Below are positions 35,914 to 46,306 of a stretch of 64,000 nt of DNA, piece after piece. Below the pieces are notes generated by a model, which saw only the letters and a list, made by a program, of their open reading frames with translations, was not told the DNA's origin and ran no database searches. Where the stretch lies: NCBI RefSeq assembly GCF_006363955.1, contig NZ_CP040948.1, positions 2,046,001-2,110,000 of the forward strand, in the 5' to 3' direction. Position 1 is the stretch's first letter, and each line of letters begins with the position of its first letter. Made by a program: the position numbers and the translations under genes. The DNA comes from Methylophilus medardicus (GTDB taxonomy: Bacteria > Pseudomonadota > Gammaproteobacteria > Burkholderiales > Methylophilaceae).

Positions 35914-38136
35914 ATGGTTTCCACACATCGTCCGCCTGCCGCAGCCGCTGCCTCCGATACACACCTCATCAGTGTGTGGTTAGACGCATTGTCGCCTCGC
36001 TTTGCCGCCACTGAAGTCGACGCATTTCGCCAAGCGGCTGACATCGTAACCCCGCTCTATGCTGGGCAATCTGCGCTCAACGGCAGTCCACTGTTGCCGC
36101 ATGTGTTGGGCATGGCCTCGATTCTGGTGGACCTGAACATGGATGCCGACACGGTGCTCGCAGGGATCCTGTCGGCAACTCCTGAACACCTCCCTGACTG
36201 GGCTGATACCCTCGCTGCACAATGGGGAAAGCCAGTCATCGACTTGATTGATGGCCTGTCACGGATGTCCCATATTCAGGCATTGAGTGCGGCTGAAGGC
36301 GCGCCGCAAACAGCGCAAAAAAATAACGACCGCGCGCAACAGCTGGAGGCATTGCGCAAAATGTTACTCGCCATGGTGCAAGACATTCGCGTGGTGTTGA
36401 TCAAACTGGCAGAGCGCACACAGCTGCTGCGTCAGTTGTCTGGTGCCAGCCCTGCGCAACAGCAGCACATCGCGCGCGACAACCAGAATATTTTTGCGCC
36501 GCTGGCCAACCGTCTGGGGGTTTGGCAATTGAAATGGGAGCTTGAGGATTTATCCTTGCGCTACCTAGAGCCACAGCTCTATAAAGAAGTCGCCAAGATG
36601 CTGGACGAACGCAGAGTCGACCGCGAGTTGTATATCACGGATGTAGTCGCACAGTTACAGCAAGCACTCGCCCAAGCAGGCATTGCGGGCGAGGTCACTG
36701 GGCGGCCAAAACATATTTACAGCATCGTCAAAAAAATGAAGAGCAAACATCTGCAGTTTAACCAACTGTATGATGTGCGCGCCGTGCGCATTTTGGTCGA
36801 AGATATCAAAGATTGTTATGCTGCGCTGGGATTGGTCCATCACTTGTGGCAACCGATTCCAGGCGAGTTTGACGACTATATTGCCCGACCAAAATCAAAC
36901 AACTATCGCTCTTTGCATACCGCGGTGAGCGGACCAAGGGGATTGGCGCTTGAGGTGCAAATCCGCACCCATGACATGCATCATGCCTCCGAGTTGGGGG
37001 TTGCGGCCCATTGGCGCTACAAAGAGGGTGCAAAATCAGATGCCAAATTTGACGAAAAAATCGCCTGGCTGCGGCAGATATTGGCTTGGAAAGACGATGT
37101 GGCGGACCATGGCGACTTGCTCGAGCAGTTCAATAGCGAACTGTTTCAAGACAAGGTCTATGTGCTGACACCGCAAGGCAAAGTCATCGACTTACCGCGC
37201 GGGGCCACGCCGATAGATTTTGCTTATGCCGTGCATTCGGATCTGGGACATCGCACACGCGGCGCCAAAATCAATGGCAACATCGTGCCGCTGAACACCC
37301 GTTTGGAGAACGGTCAGCGCGTCGAAATTTTAACCGCCAAACATGGCGCCCCCAGCCGAGACTGGCTCAATTCAGCCTTGGGATATCTGCAAAGCCCAAG
37401 CGCCCGTGCCAAGGTCAGGCATTGGTTTAAATACCAGCACTTTGAAGCAGACATGGCGCAAGGGCGGGCAAAGCTGGATAAAGAATTGCACCGCGCAGGG
37501 GTGAGTACGCTGTCTTTAGAAAAGATTGCGCATCAACTGCAATTTCACAAACTGGAGGATTGTCTGGCGGCCATTGGTCGGGGCGATATCAGCGAACACC
37601 AGATTGCCATTACGATTCAAGCCGAGATGTCGCCTGGGGTTACAGAACCGCAATCGATCCCCATCAAGCGGCCAGCAAGCTCGCAGTTTAATCAGGCAGG
37701 GGTGACGATTGAGGGCATCGGCAACGTGCAAACTAGCATGGCAAAATGCTGCAAACCAGTCTCGCCAGAACCCATCGTGGGCTACCTCACTCGCAACCAC
37801 AGTGTGACCATTCATCGCCAAGTCTGTCCGTTTATTAGCCGTCTGACGGATGATCGGCAGAACCGCTGTCTGAGTGCACAATGGGGCAGTCAGTCTCACG
37901 GCGTGTCTGCCGTCGACATCAGCATAGAAGCCAATGACAGACAGGGCCTGCTGCGCGATATTAGCGATTTATTTGCCCGTGAAAAAATCAACACGACCAA
38001 AGCCAATACCCTCTCGCGCAACCATGTGGCGCTGATGCAATTTACGGTAGAGATTACCGATATGGATCAACTACAACATTTGCTCACGCGCTTACAGCAA
38101 GTGGCAGGGGTGATCACTGCCCATAGACAGACTTAG
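35914..38136 (+). CDS. relA: RelA, (p)ppGpp synthetase I
   Basis: A 740-residue alarmone synthetase. The N-terminal HD-like domain has no HDxxED hydrolase motif (AGILSATPEHLPDW instead), so it should be synthesis-only. The synthetase domain carries the RelA-type EFDDYIARPKSNNYRSLHT (about 323-341). A TGS domain (KVIDLPRGATPIDFAYAVH), a conserved-cysteine region (MAKCCKP) and a C-terminal ACT domain (DRQGLLRDISDLFA) follow. It makes ppGpp on starved ribosomes. Confidence 0.95.
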   Translation: MVSTHRPPAAAAASDTHLISVWLDALSPRFAATEVDAFRQAADIVTPLYAGQSALNGSPLLPHVLGMASILVDLNMDADTVLAGILSATPEHLPDWADTLAAQWGKPVIDLIDGLSRMSHIQALSAAEGAPQTAQKNNDRAQQLEALRKMLLAMVQDIRVVLIKLAERTQLLRQLSGASPAQQQHIARDNQNIFAPLANRLGVWQLKWELEDLSLRYLEPQLYKEVAKMLDERRVDRELYITDVVAQLQQALAQAGIAGEVTGRPKHIYSIVKKMKSKHLQFNQLYDVRAVRILVEDIKDCYAALGLVHHLWQPIPGEFDDYIARPKSNNYRSLHTAVSGPRGLALEVQIRTHDMHHASELGVAAHWRYKEGAKSDAKFDEKIAWLRQILAWKDDVADHGDLLEQFNSELFQDKVYVLTPQGKVIDLPRGATPIDFAYAVHSDLGHRTRGAKINGNIVPLNTRLENGQRVEILTAKHGAPSRDWLNSALGYLQSPSARAKVRHWFKYQHFEADMAQGRAKLDKELHRAGVSTLSLEKIAHQLQFHKLEDCLAAIGRGDISEHQIAITIQAEMSPGVTEPQSIPIKRPASSQFNQAGVTIEGIGNVQTSMAKCCKPVSPEPIVGYLTRNHSVTIHRQVCPFISRLTDDRQNRCLSAQWGSQSHGVSAVDISIEANDRQGLLRDISDLFAREKINTTKANTLSRNHVALMQFTVEITDMDQLQHLLTRLQQVAGVITAHRQT

Positions 38137-38182
38137 GCAAAGTGCGCTAAGGTACCCGCTTACGCACTAGAACAGGGGCTAT

Positions 38183-38554
38183 ATGTCTTATCTGGATGAT
38201 CCACGGGTCTATTTTGCAGCCGAACGCACGCTGCTGGCTTGGCAACGCTCGGCCATTGCATTGATGGGCTTGGGATTTGTGATTGAGCGCTTTGGCCTGT
38301 TTATGCAACTGGTGGCCCAAGATCACCCCATGACCGCTGCACAAACCACCCTTTCGCTCTACATTGGCGTAGGGTTTATTTTGATTGGCGCTTGCACAGC
38401 CGTGTTGTCAGCCGTGCAGTTCAAACAGTTTTGTCAGACGCTCAGTGCAGCCGAAACACCCAACAGCCACGTGTTATGGCTGCCGCCTGCGATCAATCTA
38501 CTTTTAGCAGCCGCCGCAGTCGGATTGAGTCTGTGGTTAATCGTGGCGCGTTAA
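38183..38554 (+). CDS. DUF202/YidH-family membrane protein
   Basis: A 123-residue protein with three hydrophobic segments. It begins with the family pattern YLDDPRVYFAAERTLLAWQR. Function unknown. It follows relA by 46 nt and converges on the RND adaptor gene 13 nt away. Confidence 0.85.
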   Translation: MSYLDDPRVYFAAERTLLAWQRSAIALMGLGFVIERFGLFMQLVAQDHPMTAAQTTLSLYIGVGFILIGACTAVLSAVQFKQFCQTLSAAETPNSHVLWLPPAINLLLAAAAVGLSLWLIVAR

Positions 38555-38567
38555 GCATCTGCTGCCA

Positions 38568-39728
38568 TTATCGCGGAGCGACTGCCGTCGCCAGATTGAC
38601 CCGTACCCCATCGCTGATGCCATCTGGCGGGTTTTCAATCACCTGATCGCTGGCGAGTAAGCCTGATTGCACCTCTAGCGTTTTGCCGAGATCGCGGGCA
38701 ATCGTAATCGTTTTCAACACCACTTGGTGCTGCTGGTTCACGGTGGCGACCTTCATTCCGTTCTGATCAAAAATCAAAGCACTGGCTGGAATGCTCAGGC
38801 GCCCGGTCTGCTCATTGAGCGCGAGATCCACGTTTGCAAAGCCACCGGGTAAAAAGCGGCCAGCCGTGTTATCTACCAATAACTGTACCAAGGTGGTGCC
38901 AGACGAGGCTGTGATCGCGCCAGAAGTCGATTGAATGGTGGCCTCAAACATCGCTTCAGGCAACTCAGGCACGCTAAACTGCGCCTTGCCGCCGGCCTTG
39001 ATGTGGCTGACATAGTTTTGTGGCACATGGGTATATAAACGTAATTTACGCGTATTGGACACCTCGAATAAAGGCAGTGTAGTACTAGCGTTACTACCGG
39101 CATTAATCAATGCGCCTGTATCGGTATTACGCGTAGTGACCGCGCCGTCAAACGGTGCCTCAATACGGGCAAAGCGTTTGAGCGCCAGCAGCCGGTTGAC
39201 ATTGGCTTCGGCGGCATTCACCAGCGCTTTCTTGCTCTGATAATCACCCAATTTTTCATCGACCTCTTGGCGGGCAATCGATTGCGTTTTCCACATGTCT
39301 TGCCAACGCTTGGCCGTGGTTTCGGCTAACGCCACGGTTGCCTGCGCACTGGCCAAATCTGCCCGCGCTTGTAACAACTCTTGATCAAGGTCCGGCGTTT
39401 CGATTTCAGCCAGCAATTGGCCACTTTTCACGCTGCCGCCAATGTCGACTTTCCAGCCTTTTAAATATCCACTGACGCGCGCGTAAATAGGTGCCCGCGC
39501 ATAGGCTTCAAATCGACCCGGCAACACCAAACTGCCGCCAACCGCGCCATTGGTCGGCGGATTCACAGTCACGGTGGCGACCGCCTGTTTGTCTGTCCAG
39601 TCTTTGAGTTTGGTCTGATGGCTAGCCCGACTGCTCATGCCAACAACCACTGCGCCAATGGCAGCCAGCAATAGTAAAAAACTGCCCAGTTTGAGCCCAC
39701 GAGACACACCCGCCGTAGAATTACTCAT
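38568..39728 (-). CDS. RND efflux periplasmic adaptor (second system)
   Basis: A 386-residue membrane-fusion protein with an N-terminal TM anchor (SFLLLLAAIGAVVVG) and the lipoyl/hairpin region (about 90-180, LAEIETPDLDQELLQARADL). Its start overlaps the permease gene end by 8 nt. No outer-membrane gene accompanies it. The order permease then adaptor is reversed compared with mdtABC. Confidence 0.9.
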   Translation of the reverse strand: MSNSTAGVSRGLKLGSFLLLLAAIGAVVVGMSSRASHQTKLKDWTDKQAVATVTVNPPTNGAVGGSLVLPGRFEAYARAPIYARVSGYLKGWKVDIGGSVKSGQLLAEIETPDLDQELLQARADLASAQATVALAETTAKRWQDMWKTQSIARQEVDEKLGDYQSKKALVNAAEANVNRLLALKRFARIEAPFDGAVTTRNTDTGALINAGSNASTTLPLFEVSNTRKLRLYTHVPQNYVSHIKAGGKAQFSVPELPEAMFEATIQSTSGAITASSGTTLVQLLVDNTAGRFLPGGFANVDLALNEQTGRLSIPASALIFDQNGMKVATVNQQHQVVLKTITIARDLGKTLEVQSGLLASDQVIENPPDGISDGVRVNLATAVAPR

Positions 39729-42700
39729 CTTGATCTCCTGTAGAAACGCTCACAGGTCGCGTTTGCATGGTTCGGTGCACCGCACTAAATACCACGGGCA
39801 CAAATAATAAGGTGGCGATGGTGGCGAATATCAACCCACCAATCACGGCGCGGCCGAGTGGCGCGTTTTGCTCACCGCCCTCGCCGAGGCCCAATGCCAT
39901 CGGCGTCATACCGATGACCATGGCCAGCGCAGTCATCAGTACCGGACGGAACCGCACAAATCCAGCATCAATCGCCGCGGCCGCGCCGTCTTTCAACTCG
40001 GCCAGCCGTTCGCGGGCAAAACTGATCACCAGCACACTGTTCGCAGTGGCCACACCCATACACATAATGGCCCCGGTCAATGCCGGCACGGATAAAGGCG
40101 TAAAGGTGAGAAACAGCATCCAAACGATGCCCGCCAGCGCGGCAGGCAGGGCTGAAATAATCACGAAGGGATCACGCCAGGATTGTAGATTGACCACAAT
40201 CAACAAATACACCAGCACAATCGCGCCAAGCAAACCAAAAAACAAACCATTAAACGCATGCTCCATGGTTTGCACCTGCCCCAGCATCACGACACTGGCG
40301 GCTTTAGGCACTTGCGCTTCGGTCTGGGCTAGAATGTTGCGGATATCGGCGGCCACCGCGCCCAAATCGCGGTCTTGCGTGCTGGCATGAATCTGCACCA
40401 TGGGCTGGATATCGTACTGGCTGACCACTGCGTTTCCAACGTTGCGTTTAAAGGTCGCCAAGCCCCCCAAGGTTTGCAACTGACCGTCAGCGCCACTGAT
40501 CGGCAAGTTAGCCAGTGCACTCAGGCTATCGAGTTGATATTGCGGTGTTTGCAACACAATCGGATAAGTCACGCCGTTGGCCGGGTTTAACCAATAGGTG
40601 GGGGAGACTTGCGAGCTACCGGCCATGTTAATGACCATGCTATTGGTGACGTCGCGTGTACTGATGCCCAGCTCTTGTGCACGTGTTTTGTCTAGTCGGA
40701 TATCAAATGCTGGACGACTCCGGGATTGCTGGATACGCGCATCAACCACGCCTGGCACCTGCCGGATTTTTGCCAACAATTGGCCAGCGTAGACAAAATC
40801 CTCAGCTAATTTTCCGCCGCGAATCTGAATATCAATCGGCGCAGGGGACCCAAAATTGAGAATCTGGCTGACAATATCGGCGGGAGGAAAAGAGAAGGTC
40901 GTGTCTGGGAAACGCTTGGGCAACACCTCACGCAGGGTACGGATATATTCCGCCGTGGGCGCATGCTCTGCTCGTAATGCAATTTGCAGGTCGCCATCAT
41001 GGGCGCCGGTAAGCCCCGTGTTGTTATAGGTCAGATTAATGCTACTGATCGGCATGCCGATGTTATCCACAATCGTCACAATTTCTTCGGCGGGGATCAC
41101 TTGTTTGACCGCGGCTTGAATATGCGCAAAGCGGTTAGCCGTTTCTTCGATACGGGTGCCGACGGGCACCCGCACATGCATCAGGATTTGACCGCTGTCG
41201 ACCGACGGGAAAAAATTACTCCCCAGCATGGGCACCAACAGAAACGACAACATCACCAGCGCCATAAACCCCGCCATAAACAGACGGCTATGCAGCACCG
41301 CCCACGTCAGCAGGGCTTTATAGGACAACCGGATACGCTCAAACCCACGCTCAAATGCCTGCTGAAAGCGCACCAGCGGATTGCGACTGGCCGATACATG
41401 CGCCTGTGCAACATGTGGTTTGAGCAGGTAATTGGCCATGGTCGGCACCAGCGTGCGCGACAAAATAAAGGAGCTGATCATGGCAAAAATCACTGATTCC
41501 GCCATCGGCACAAATAAAAAGCGTGACACCCCTTCAAGAAAAAACATCGGCACAAACACAATACAAATACACAGTAGCGACACAAAAGCCGGCGTCACGA
41601 TTTGCGCGGCACCATCCAGAATCGACTGCTCAACTGGTTTGCCTTGCTCGAGGTGCCAGTTAATATTTTCAATCGTGACCGTCGCTTCGTCCACCAAGAG
41701 GCCAACTGCGAGCGCCAAGCCTCCCAAGGTCATGATATTGAGTGTTTCGCCCACCATAGACAAACCGATCACTGCCCCCAATACCGACAACGGAATGGAG
41801 GTAGCAATGATTAGCGATGAGCGCCAGCTGCCTAAAAATAGCAATATCATCAGGCTGGTCAATAAAGCCGCGAGCACGCCTTCAAACACCACGCCATCAA
41901 TGGCTGCCCGCACAAAAATCGACTGATCATTAATTGGGGTCGCCACCAGTGCGTCTGGCAACCCGGGCTTAATTTCTTCGAGCTTGGCTTTAATGCCATC
42001 CACAATGGCTAAGGTCGAGATGGCGCCATTCTTGAGGATGGTCATCAGCACCGAACGATTGCCATCGACATGCACAATATTGGTTTGCGGCGGGCTACCA
42101 TCACGCACCTGCCCAATATCACGCATATAGACGGTGGCCCCTTGCACAACCTTGATCGGGATATTGGCGATTTCTTCTACATCGGCCGCAGCGTTATTCA
42201 AGTTTAAGGTATATTCAATCGCGCCTATTTTCTGCGTTCCGACCGGCACCACCATATTATGTGCGGCCAAGGCAGTGGAGATATCCTGCGCAGACAGTCC
42301 GCGTGCCTGTAGCGCGCCCGGATTGAGATCGATCTGAATTTGCCGGCTTTTACCACCATAAGGAAAAGGCACGCCCGCGCCGGGCACGGTCACCAGCCGA
42401 ATACGCACAGCGTTCAGGCCCAGATCCGCGAGGTTTTGTTCGGTCAAACCCTTGCCTGATAACGCAATTTGCAAAATCGGCACGGTCGAGGCGTTGTAAT
42501 TCAGAATCAGCGGCGGCGTCGTGCCAGTGGGCATTTGCCGCGTCACGGTTTGCGATATCGCCGCCACTTGCGCATTGGCGGTCGCAATGTTCACCCCAGA
42601 ATGAAAAAAGATTTTGACAATGGCAAAGCCGTTGTACGAATTGGCCTCAATGTGTTCGATGTCATTCACCGTGGTGGTCAATGACCGCTGATACAAGGTG

Positions 42701-42894
42701 GTGATGCGCCCGGCCATATCATCTGGGGGTAAGCCGGTGTATTGCCAAGCCACGGCCACCACCGGGATGCGAATTTCAGGAAAAATATCGACCGGGCTTC
42801 GCATGGCAGACAGCGTGCCAAAGATTAAAATCAGCAATGCCATCACCACAAAAGTGTATGGGCGTTTGAGTGCAATCCCGACCACGTTAAACAT
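39721..42894 (-). CDS. RND efflux permease (second system)
   Basis: A 1057-residue permease. The start MFNVVGIALKRPYTFVV is chosen because GGAG lies 11 nt before it and typical RND proteins begin there; an upstream in-frame extension of 19 residues is unlikely. Twelve TM segments are visible. The TM4 relay reads LLVDEATVTIEN, so the second Asp of the usual VDDA is Glu. This is a different subfamily from MdtBC and its substrate is unknown. The gene overlaps the DedA-rhodanese gene by 8 nt. Confidence 0.9.
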   Translation of the reverse strand: MFNVVGIALKRPYTFVVMALLILIFGTLSAMRSPVDIFPEIRIPVVAVAWQYTGLPPDDMAGRITTLYQRSLTTTVNDIEHIEANSYNGFAIVKIFFHSGVNIATANAQVAAISQTVTRQMPTGTTPPLILNYNASTVPILQIALSGKGLTEQNLADLGLNAVRIRLVTVPGAGVPFPYGGKSRQIQIDLNPGALQARGLSAQDISTALAAHNMVVPVGTQKIGAIEYTLNLNNAAADVEEIANIPIKVVQGATVYMRDIGQVRDGSPPQTNIVHVDGNRSVLMTILKNGAISTLAIVDGIKAKLEEIKPGLPDALVATPINDQSIFVRAAIDGVVFEGVLAALLTSLMILLFLGSWRSSLIIATSIPLSVLGAVIGLSMVGETLNIMTLGGLALAVGLLVDEATVTIENINWHLEQGKPVEQSILDGAAQIVTPAFVSLLCICIVFVPMFFLEGVSRFLFVPMAESVIFAMISSFILSRTLVPTMANYLLKPHVAQAHVSASRNPLVRFQQAFERGFERIRLSYKALLTWAVLHSRLFMAGFMALVMLSFLLVPMLGSNFFPSVDSGQILMHVRVPVGTRIEETANRFAHIQAAVKQVIPAEEIVTIVDNIGMPISSINLTYNNTGLTGAHDGDLQIALRAEHAPTAEYIRTLREVLPKRFPDTTFSFPPADIVSQILNFGSPAPIDIQIRGGKLAEDFVYAGQLLAKIRQVPGVVDARIQQSRSRPAFDIRLDKTRAQELGISTRDVTNSMVINMAGSSQVSPTYWLNPANGVTYPIVLQTPQYQLDSLSALANLPISGADGQLQTLGGLATFKRNVGNAVVSQYDIQPMVQIHASTQDRDLGAVAADIRNILAQTEAQVPKAASVVMLGQVQTMEHAFNGLFFGLLGAIVLVYLLIVVNLQSWRDPFVIISALPAALAGIVWMLFLTFTPLSVPALTGAIMCMGVATANSVLVISFARERLAELKDGAAAAIDAGFVRFRPVLMTALAMVIGMTPMALGLGEGGEQNAPLGRAVIGGLIFATIATLLFVPVVFSAVHRTMQTRPVSVSTGDQDE

Positions 42895-43837
42895 CTGATA
42901 CTTTCTCCACCACCGCGGTATGAATCTCAAATCCGGCATCGCGCCAAGCATCGATACCGCCAGTCAATGGCCGAATATTGCGATAGCCCCGTTGCATGAG
43001 TTTTTTAGCCACTTTGGCAGCGGTGACTTCGTTTGGACATGAACAATAGAGCACCACCGGCGCATCTTCATCGATATCTAGCACTAATTGGTCGACGGCT
43101 TCTAGGGGGACAAACTGGGCGCCGGGAATCCAGCCATCTTGCACCAGATGGACCGCGCGGGTATCTAAAATCACAGGTGTCGCGCCTTGTTGAATCATCT
43201 CGTTTAATGCGTCAACGCTGATTCGGGCCATGTGCAAGCTTTTGATGAAGCGCTGCCTGTCCCACCATTTATAAGCAATAAACGACGCCAACAACAGCAG
43301 TACCAGCAGCGTTCCCCATTTGCCCATTTCAACCAGCGTTAACATCAACTCATCAATCGTTGCGCTAAACAGATTACCCAGCCATAAGGCAGAGCCAGCC
43401 CATACCAGGGCGCCCAGACCATCCATCAGCACAAATACACAATAGCGCGTGCCAGACGAGCCTGCCAGCGCGCTGGAGATCGAGGCGAAACCCGGAATAA
43501 ATTTGCACACCAACAATGCCGGCGGCCCAAACTTCAGGTACAACGCCTCTGTTTGCCTGACACAGGTATCAGGGGACAAGGAAATCTTGCACAGCTTACC
43601 CATCACCCGTTTGCCATACTTGCGTCCGGCGCGATACCAGAGGCTGTCTGCGATGAGCGCTGCCAACACCGCGATCAGCAGCATGGCGCCCCAAGTGTAT
43701 TGTCCGTTGCCAATAAAAACGCCCGCCAGTAGCAACGTCGGATAGGCAGGTAACGGGAGCCCCATTTGTTCTAAAAACACACTGGCAAATACGATCAGCA
43801 AGCCATATTGCTGCATCAGCTCAAACACCACATTCAT
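42887..43837 (-). CDS. DedA-rhodanese fusion protein
   Basis: A 316-residue two-part protein. Residues 1-195 are a DedA/SNARE-associated membrane domain (FLEQMGLPLPAYP, KFIPGFASISSALAG). Residues 205-310 are a rhodanese domain with Cys265 in LYCSCPNE, so its active loop carries a second Cys267. DedA proteins are linked to lipid scrambling and membrane homeostasis; rhodanese to sulfur or redox chemistry. It is the first gene of the second RND operon, which suggests a joint envelope-stress role. Confidence 0.92.
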   Translation of the reverse strand: MNVVFELMQQYGLLIVFASVFLEQMGLPLPAYPTLLLAGVFIGNGQYTWGAMLLIAVLAALIADSLWYRAGRKYGKRVMGKLCKISLSPDTCVRQTEALYLKFGPPALLVCKFIPGFASISSALAGSSGTRYCVFVLMDGLGALVWAGSALWLGNLFSATIDELMLTLVEMGKWGTLLVLLLLASFIAYKWWDRQRFIKSLHMARISVDALNEMIQQGATPVILDTRAVHLVQDGWIPGAQFVPLEAVDQLVLDIDEDAPVVLYCSCPNEVTAAKVAKKLMQRGYRNIRPLTGGIDAWRDAGFEIHTAVVEKVSDV

Positions 43838-43873
43838 CTGTTTTTTATGTCTCGGTCAGCGCTGGGCAGACCA

Positions 43874-44965
43874 TTACATCCCCAAAGCAGCCAACATGGC
43901 AAATGCCATAAATAATACAAAGTGTGTCATGCCCTCAATCGCATTGGTTTCGCCGTCGTGCAAATTGATGGTCGCCACAATCAAGGTCAAAAATGTCATG
44001 ACAATCTGCGTCGGCGACAAGCCCACAATGAGCGGTCGGTCCTCGATCAAAGCGATGGCCTCGATCACCGGTACCGTCAAGATCACCGTAGACAGGGTGG
44101 CGCCCAACGCAATATTGACCACGGTTTGCATGCGGTTATTAACTGCAGCTTTGAGCGCAGTCAGCACCTCTGGGCTGGCTGCAATGATGGCCACCACAAT
44201 CGCCGCCACAATCGGTGGCACACCGCTACCAGTCAGCCCGGCATCCATGTGTATGCTCATTTCTTCAGACAGAAATCCGATGGTCACGATGCCGGCCAAC
44301 ATATATAAAATCGACCACCTGACATCATTACTCATGCGGCCACTGGCCGCCTCTGCCGAAGAGGATTGGTGCTGGTCACGATAACTAAAATAAGCGCGAT
44401 GGCGACCGGTTTGCATTTTCAAAAACAAGGCATAAAACACGCTCATGGTCACAATGGTAAACATTGAATACACGCGCCAGTGTTCGGCTGGTAAAAATGC
44501 GGGCAGCACCATGGAGATCCCCAGTGCCGTCATGATCATGACAATGTAAGTATTGCCCGAGTTGACGTTGTATTCGACCTCACCATATTTAATGCCGCCG
44601 ATAATGGCACACAGGCCAAGAATCCCGTTGATATCGAGCATCACCGCCGAATAGATGGCATCTCTGGCCAGCGTGGTGGACGAGGTATGGCTTAACATCA
44701 TCACAATAATCACCACCTCGATGATGACCGCACTGATGGTCAATATCATGGTGCCGTAGGGCTCTTTCAGCCGCTCGGCCACATACTCGACCTGAAATGA
44801 CAGCTGAAATGCCAGATTGATGATCAGCAGCACAAACAGAATCGAAATGGCCAGCGACTCGGCCTGACCGAGCTGGATGAAGTTGTCAGCCTGCGCCAAT
44901 GCCAGATAGGCGACGATAGAAACAATTAGGGCAATCACACCCGGTGGCGGTTTGTCGGCAAGCAT
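43874..44965 (-). CDS. chaA: Calcium/proton antiporter (ChaA, CaCA family)
   Basis: A 363-residue membrane exchanger with about 11 TM segments. The two inverted alpha-repeats are visible: TISAVIIEVVIIVMM (about 78-92) and AASPEVLTALKAAVNNRMQ (about 260-280, with the key Glu in SPE). It exports calcium or other cations in exchange for protons. It lies 36 nt upstream of the DedA-rhodanese gene and may share its transcript. Confidence 0.9.
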   Translation of the reverse strand: MLADKPPPGVIALIVSIVAYLALAQADNFIQLGQAESLAISILFVLLIINLAFQLSFQVEYVAERLKEPYGTMILTISAVIIEVVIIVMMLSHTSSTTLARDAIYSAVMLDINGILGLCAIIGGIKYGEVEYNVNSGNTYIVMIMTALGISMVLPAFLPAEHWRVYSMFTIVTMSVFYALFLKMQTGRHRAYFSYRDQHQSSSAEAASGRMSNDVRWSILYMLAGIVTIGFLSEEMSIHMDAGLTGSGVPPIVAAIVVAIIAASPEVLTALKAAVNNRMQTVVNIALGATLSTVILTVPVIEAIALIEDRPLIVGLSPTQIVMTFLTLIVATINLHDGETNAIEGMTHFVLFMAFAMLAALGM

Positions 44966-45092
44966 GCACGTAAATTGTGATCAATGAATCATTATCTTAA
45001 CAGAGCAAGCCGCAATCTGTTGCAGTTTGCCGACGACAAACCACAACCATGATCCACCCGGCAGGCGGGGCCCGGTGGATCATGCGACTTAG

Positions 45093-46136
45093 CTAGGCCT
45101 TGATTGAGGTCATATCAATCACAAAGCGATACTTCACATCGCTGTTAAGCATTCGCGTATAGGCCTCGTTAATGTAAGGGGCCTCGATCATTTCAACATC
45201 GCTGACAATATTATGCTTGCCACAGAAATCGAGCATTTCTTGCGTTTCGGCAATCCCACCAATCAATGAGCCAGCCACCTGGCGACGTTTGGTGATCAGG
45301 TTAGCACCATGCACCTCCACCGGATCTAGCGGCCCCACCAGCACAATGGTTTTGTCACGTTTGAGCAACCCAATATAGGGGTTCAAATCGTGCGCGACCG
45401 GCACCGTATCAATAATCAGATCAAAGCTAGCCGCATGCTTGGCCATCGCCTCCGCATCTTTTGAGATCAACACTTCATGCGCACCCAGCCGGGTTGCATC
45501 AGCAGCTTTGCTGGCCGAAGTAGTGATCATCACCACATGCGCGCCCATCGCAGAAGCGAGCTTGACACCCATGTGGCCTAACCCACCCAGACCGATGATG
45601 CCGACTTTTTGACCGGCTTGCACATCCCAATGCCTGAGCGGCGAATATAAGGTAATACCAGCACACAATAAGGGCGCCACTGCTTTGGTATCCAGATTTT
45701 CAGGCACGCTGACGACAAAATTTTCATCAACGGTAATGCGCTCAGCATAGCCGCCAAAGGTCAGCCCGCCATGCTTAGGGTCTTTGGCGTTATAGGTAAA
45801 TACCGTGCCTTCGCAATATTGCTCTTCACCTGCGTGACAGTCTTCACAGTGGCGGCAGGCGTCGACCATACAGCCGACGCCAACCAATTGCCCCAGCTTG
45901 AATTTAGTGACGTGCGTGCCCACTTGGCTTACGCGGCCCACGATTTCGTGGCCTGGCACCATCGGATAGAGAGAGCCGCCACCCCACTCATTTCTGGCCT
46001 GATGAATATCCGAATGACAAATACCACAGTATTCGATATCAATCAGCACATCATGTGGCCCGGCCTCTCGACGGTCAATTTGCATTGGTGCAACTGGGGA
46101 GGTCGCATCTTGTACACCATAGGCTGCAGTTTTCAT
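45093..46136 (-). CDS. yahK: NADPH-dependent zinc alcohol/aldehyde dehydrogenase (YahK type)
   Basis: A 347-residue MDR enzyme starting MKTAAYGVQD, with GGAGAA 6 nt upstream; 8 further in-frame residues are unlikely. Catalytic zinc: Cys40 (CGICHSD) and His63-Glu64 (PGHEIVG). Structural zinc: Cys94, 97, 100 and 108. The coenzyme motif is GLGGLGHMGVKLA. It belongs to the YahK/CAD group of aldehyde reductases. An AraC regulator gene lies upstream on the same strand and may control it. Confidence 0.92.
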   Translation of the reverse strand: MKTAAYGVQDATSPVAPMQIDRREAGPHDVLIDIEYCGICHSDIHQARNEWGGGSLYPMVPGHEIVGRVSQVGTHVTKFKLGQLVGVGCMVDACRHCEDCHAGEEQYCEGTVFTYNAKDPKHGGLTFGGYAERITVDENFVVSVPENLDTKAVAPLLCAGITLYSPLRHWDVQAGQKVGIIGLGGLGHMGVKLASAMGAHVVMITTSASKAADATRLGAHEVLISKDAEAMAKHAASFDLIIDTVPVAHDLNPYIGLLKRDKTIVLVGPLDPVEVHGANLITKRRQVAGSLIGGIAETQEMLDFCGKHNIVSDVEMIEAPYINEAYTRMLNSDVKYRFVIDMTSIKA

Positions 46137-46306
46137 TATTTCTCCATTCATCGATGACATCCGTCACGCACGGACAGCGTTGCCGCGGTCAAACAAAATA
46201 GTCTAAACAAGCGAAGCCAAACGCGCTTGCCTGCTTTTATCAAAAACTTGCCTAATCCTCTACGATGGCAAGCTGTCGCTGAGCGCCAGCTTGCGCTTGG
46301 CCGACA

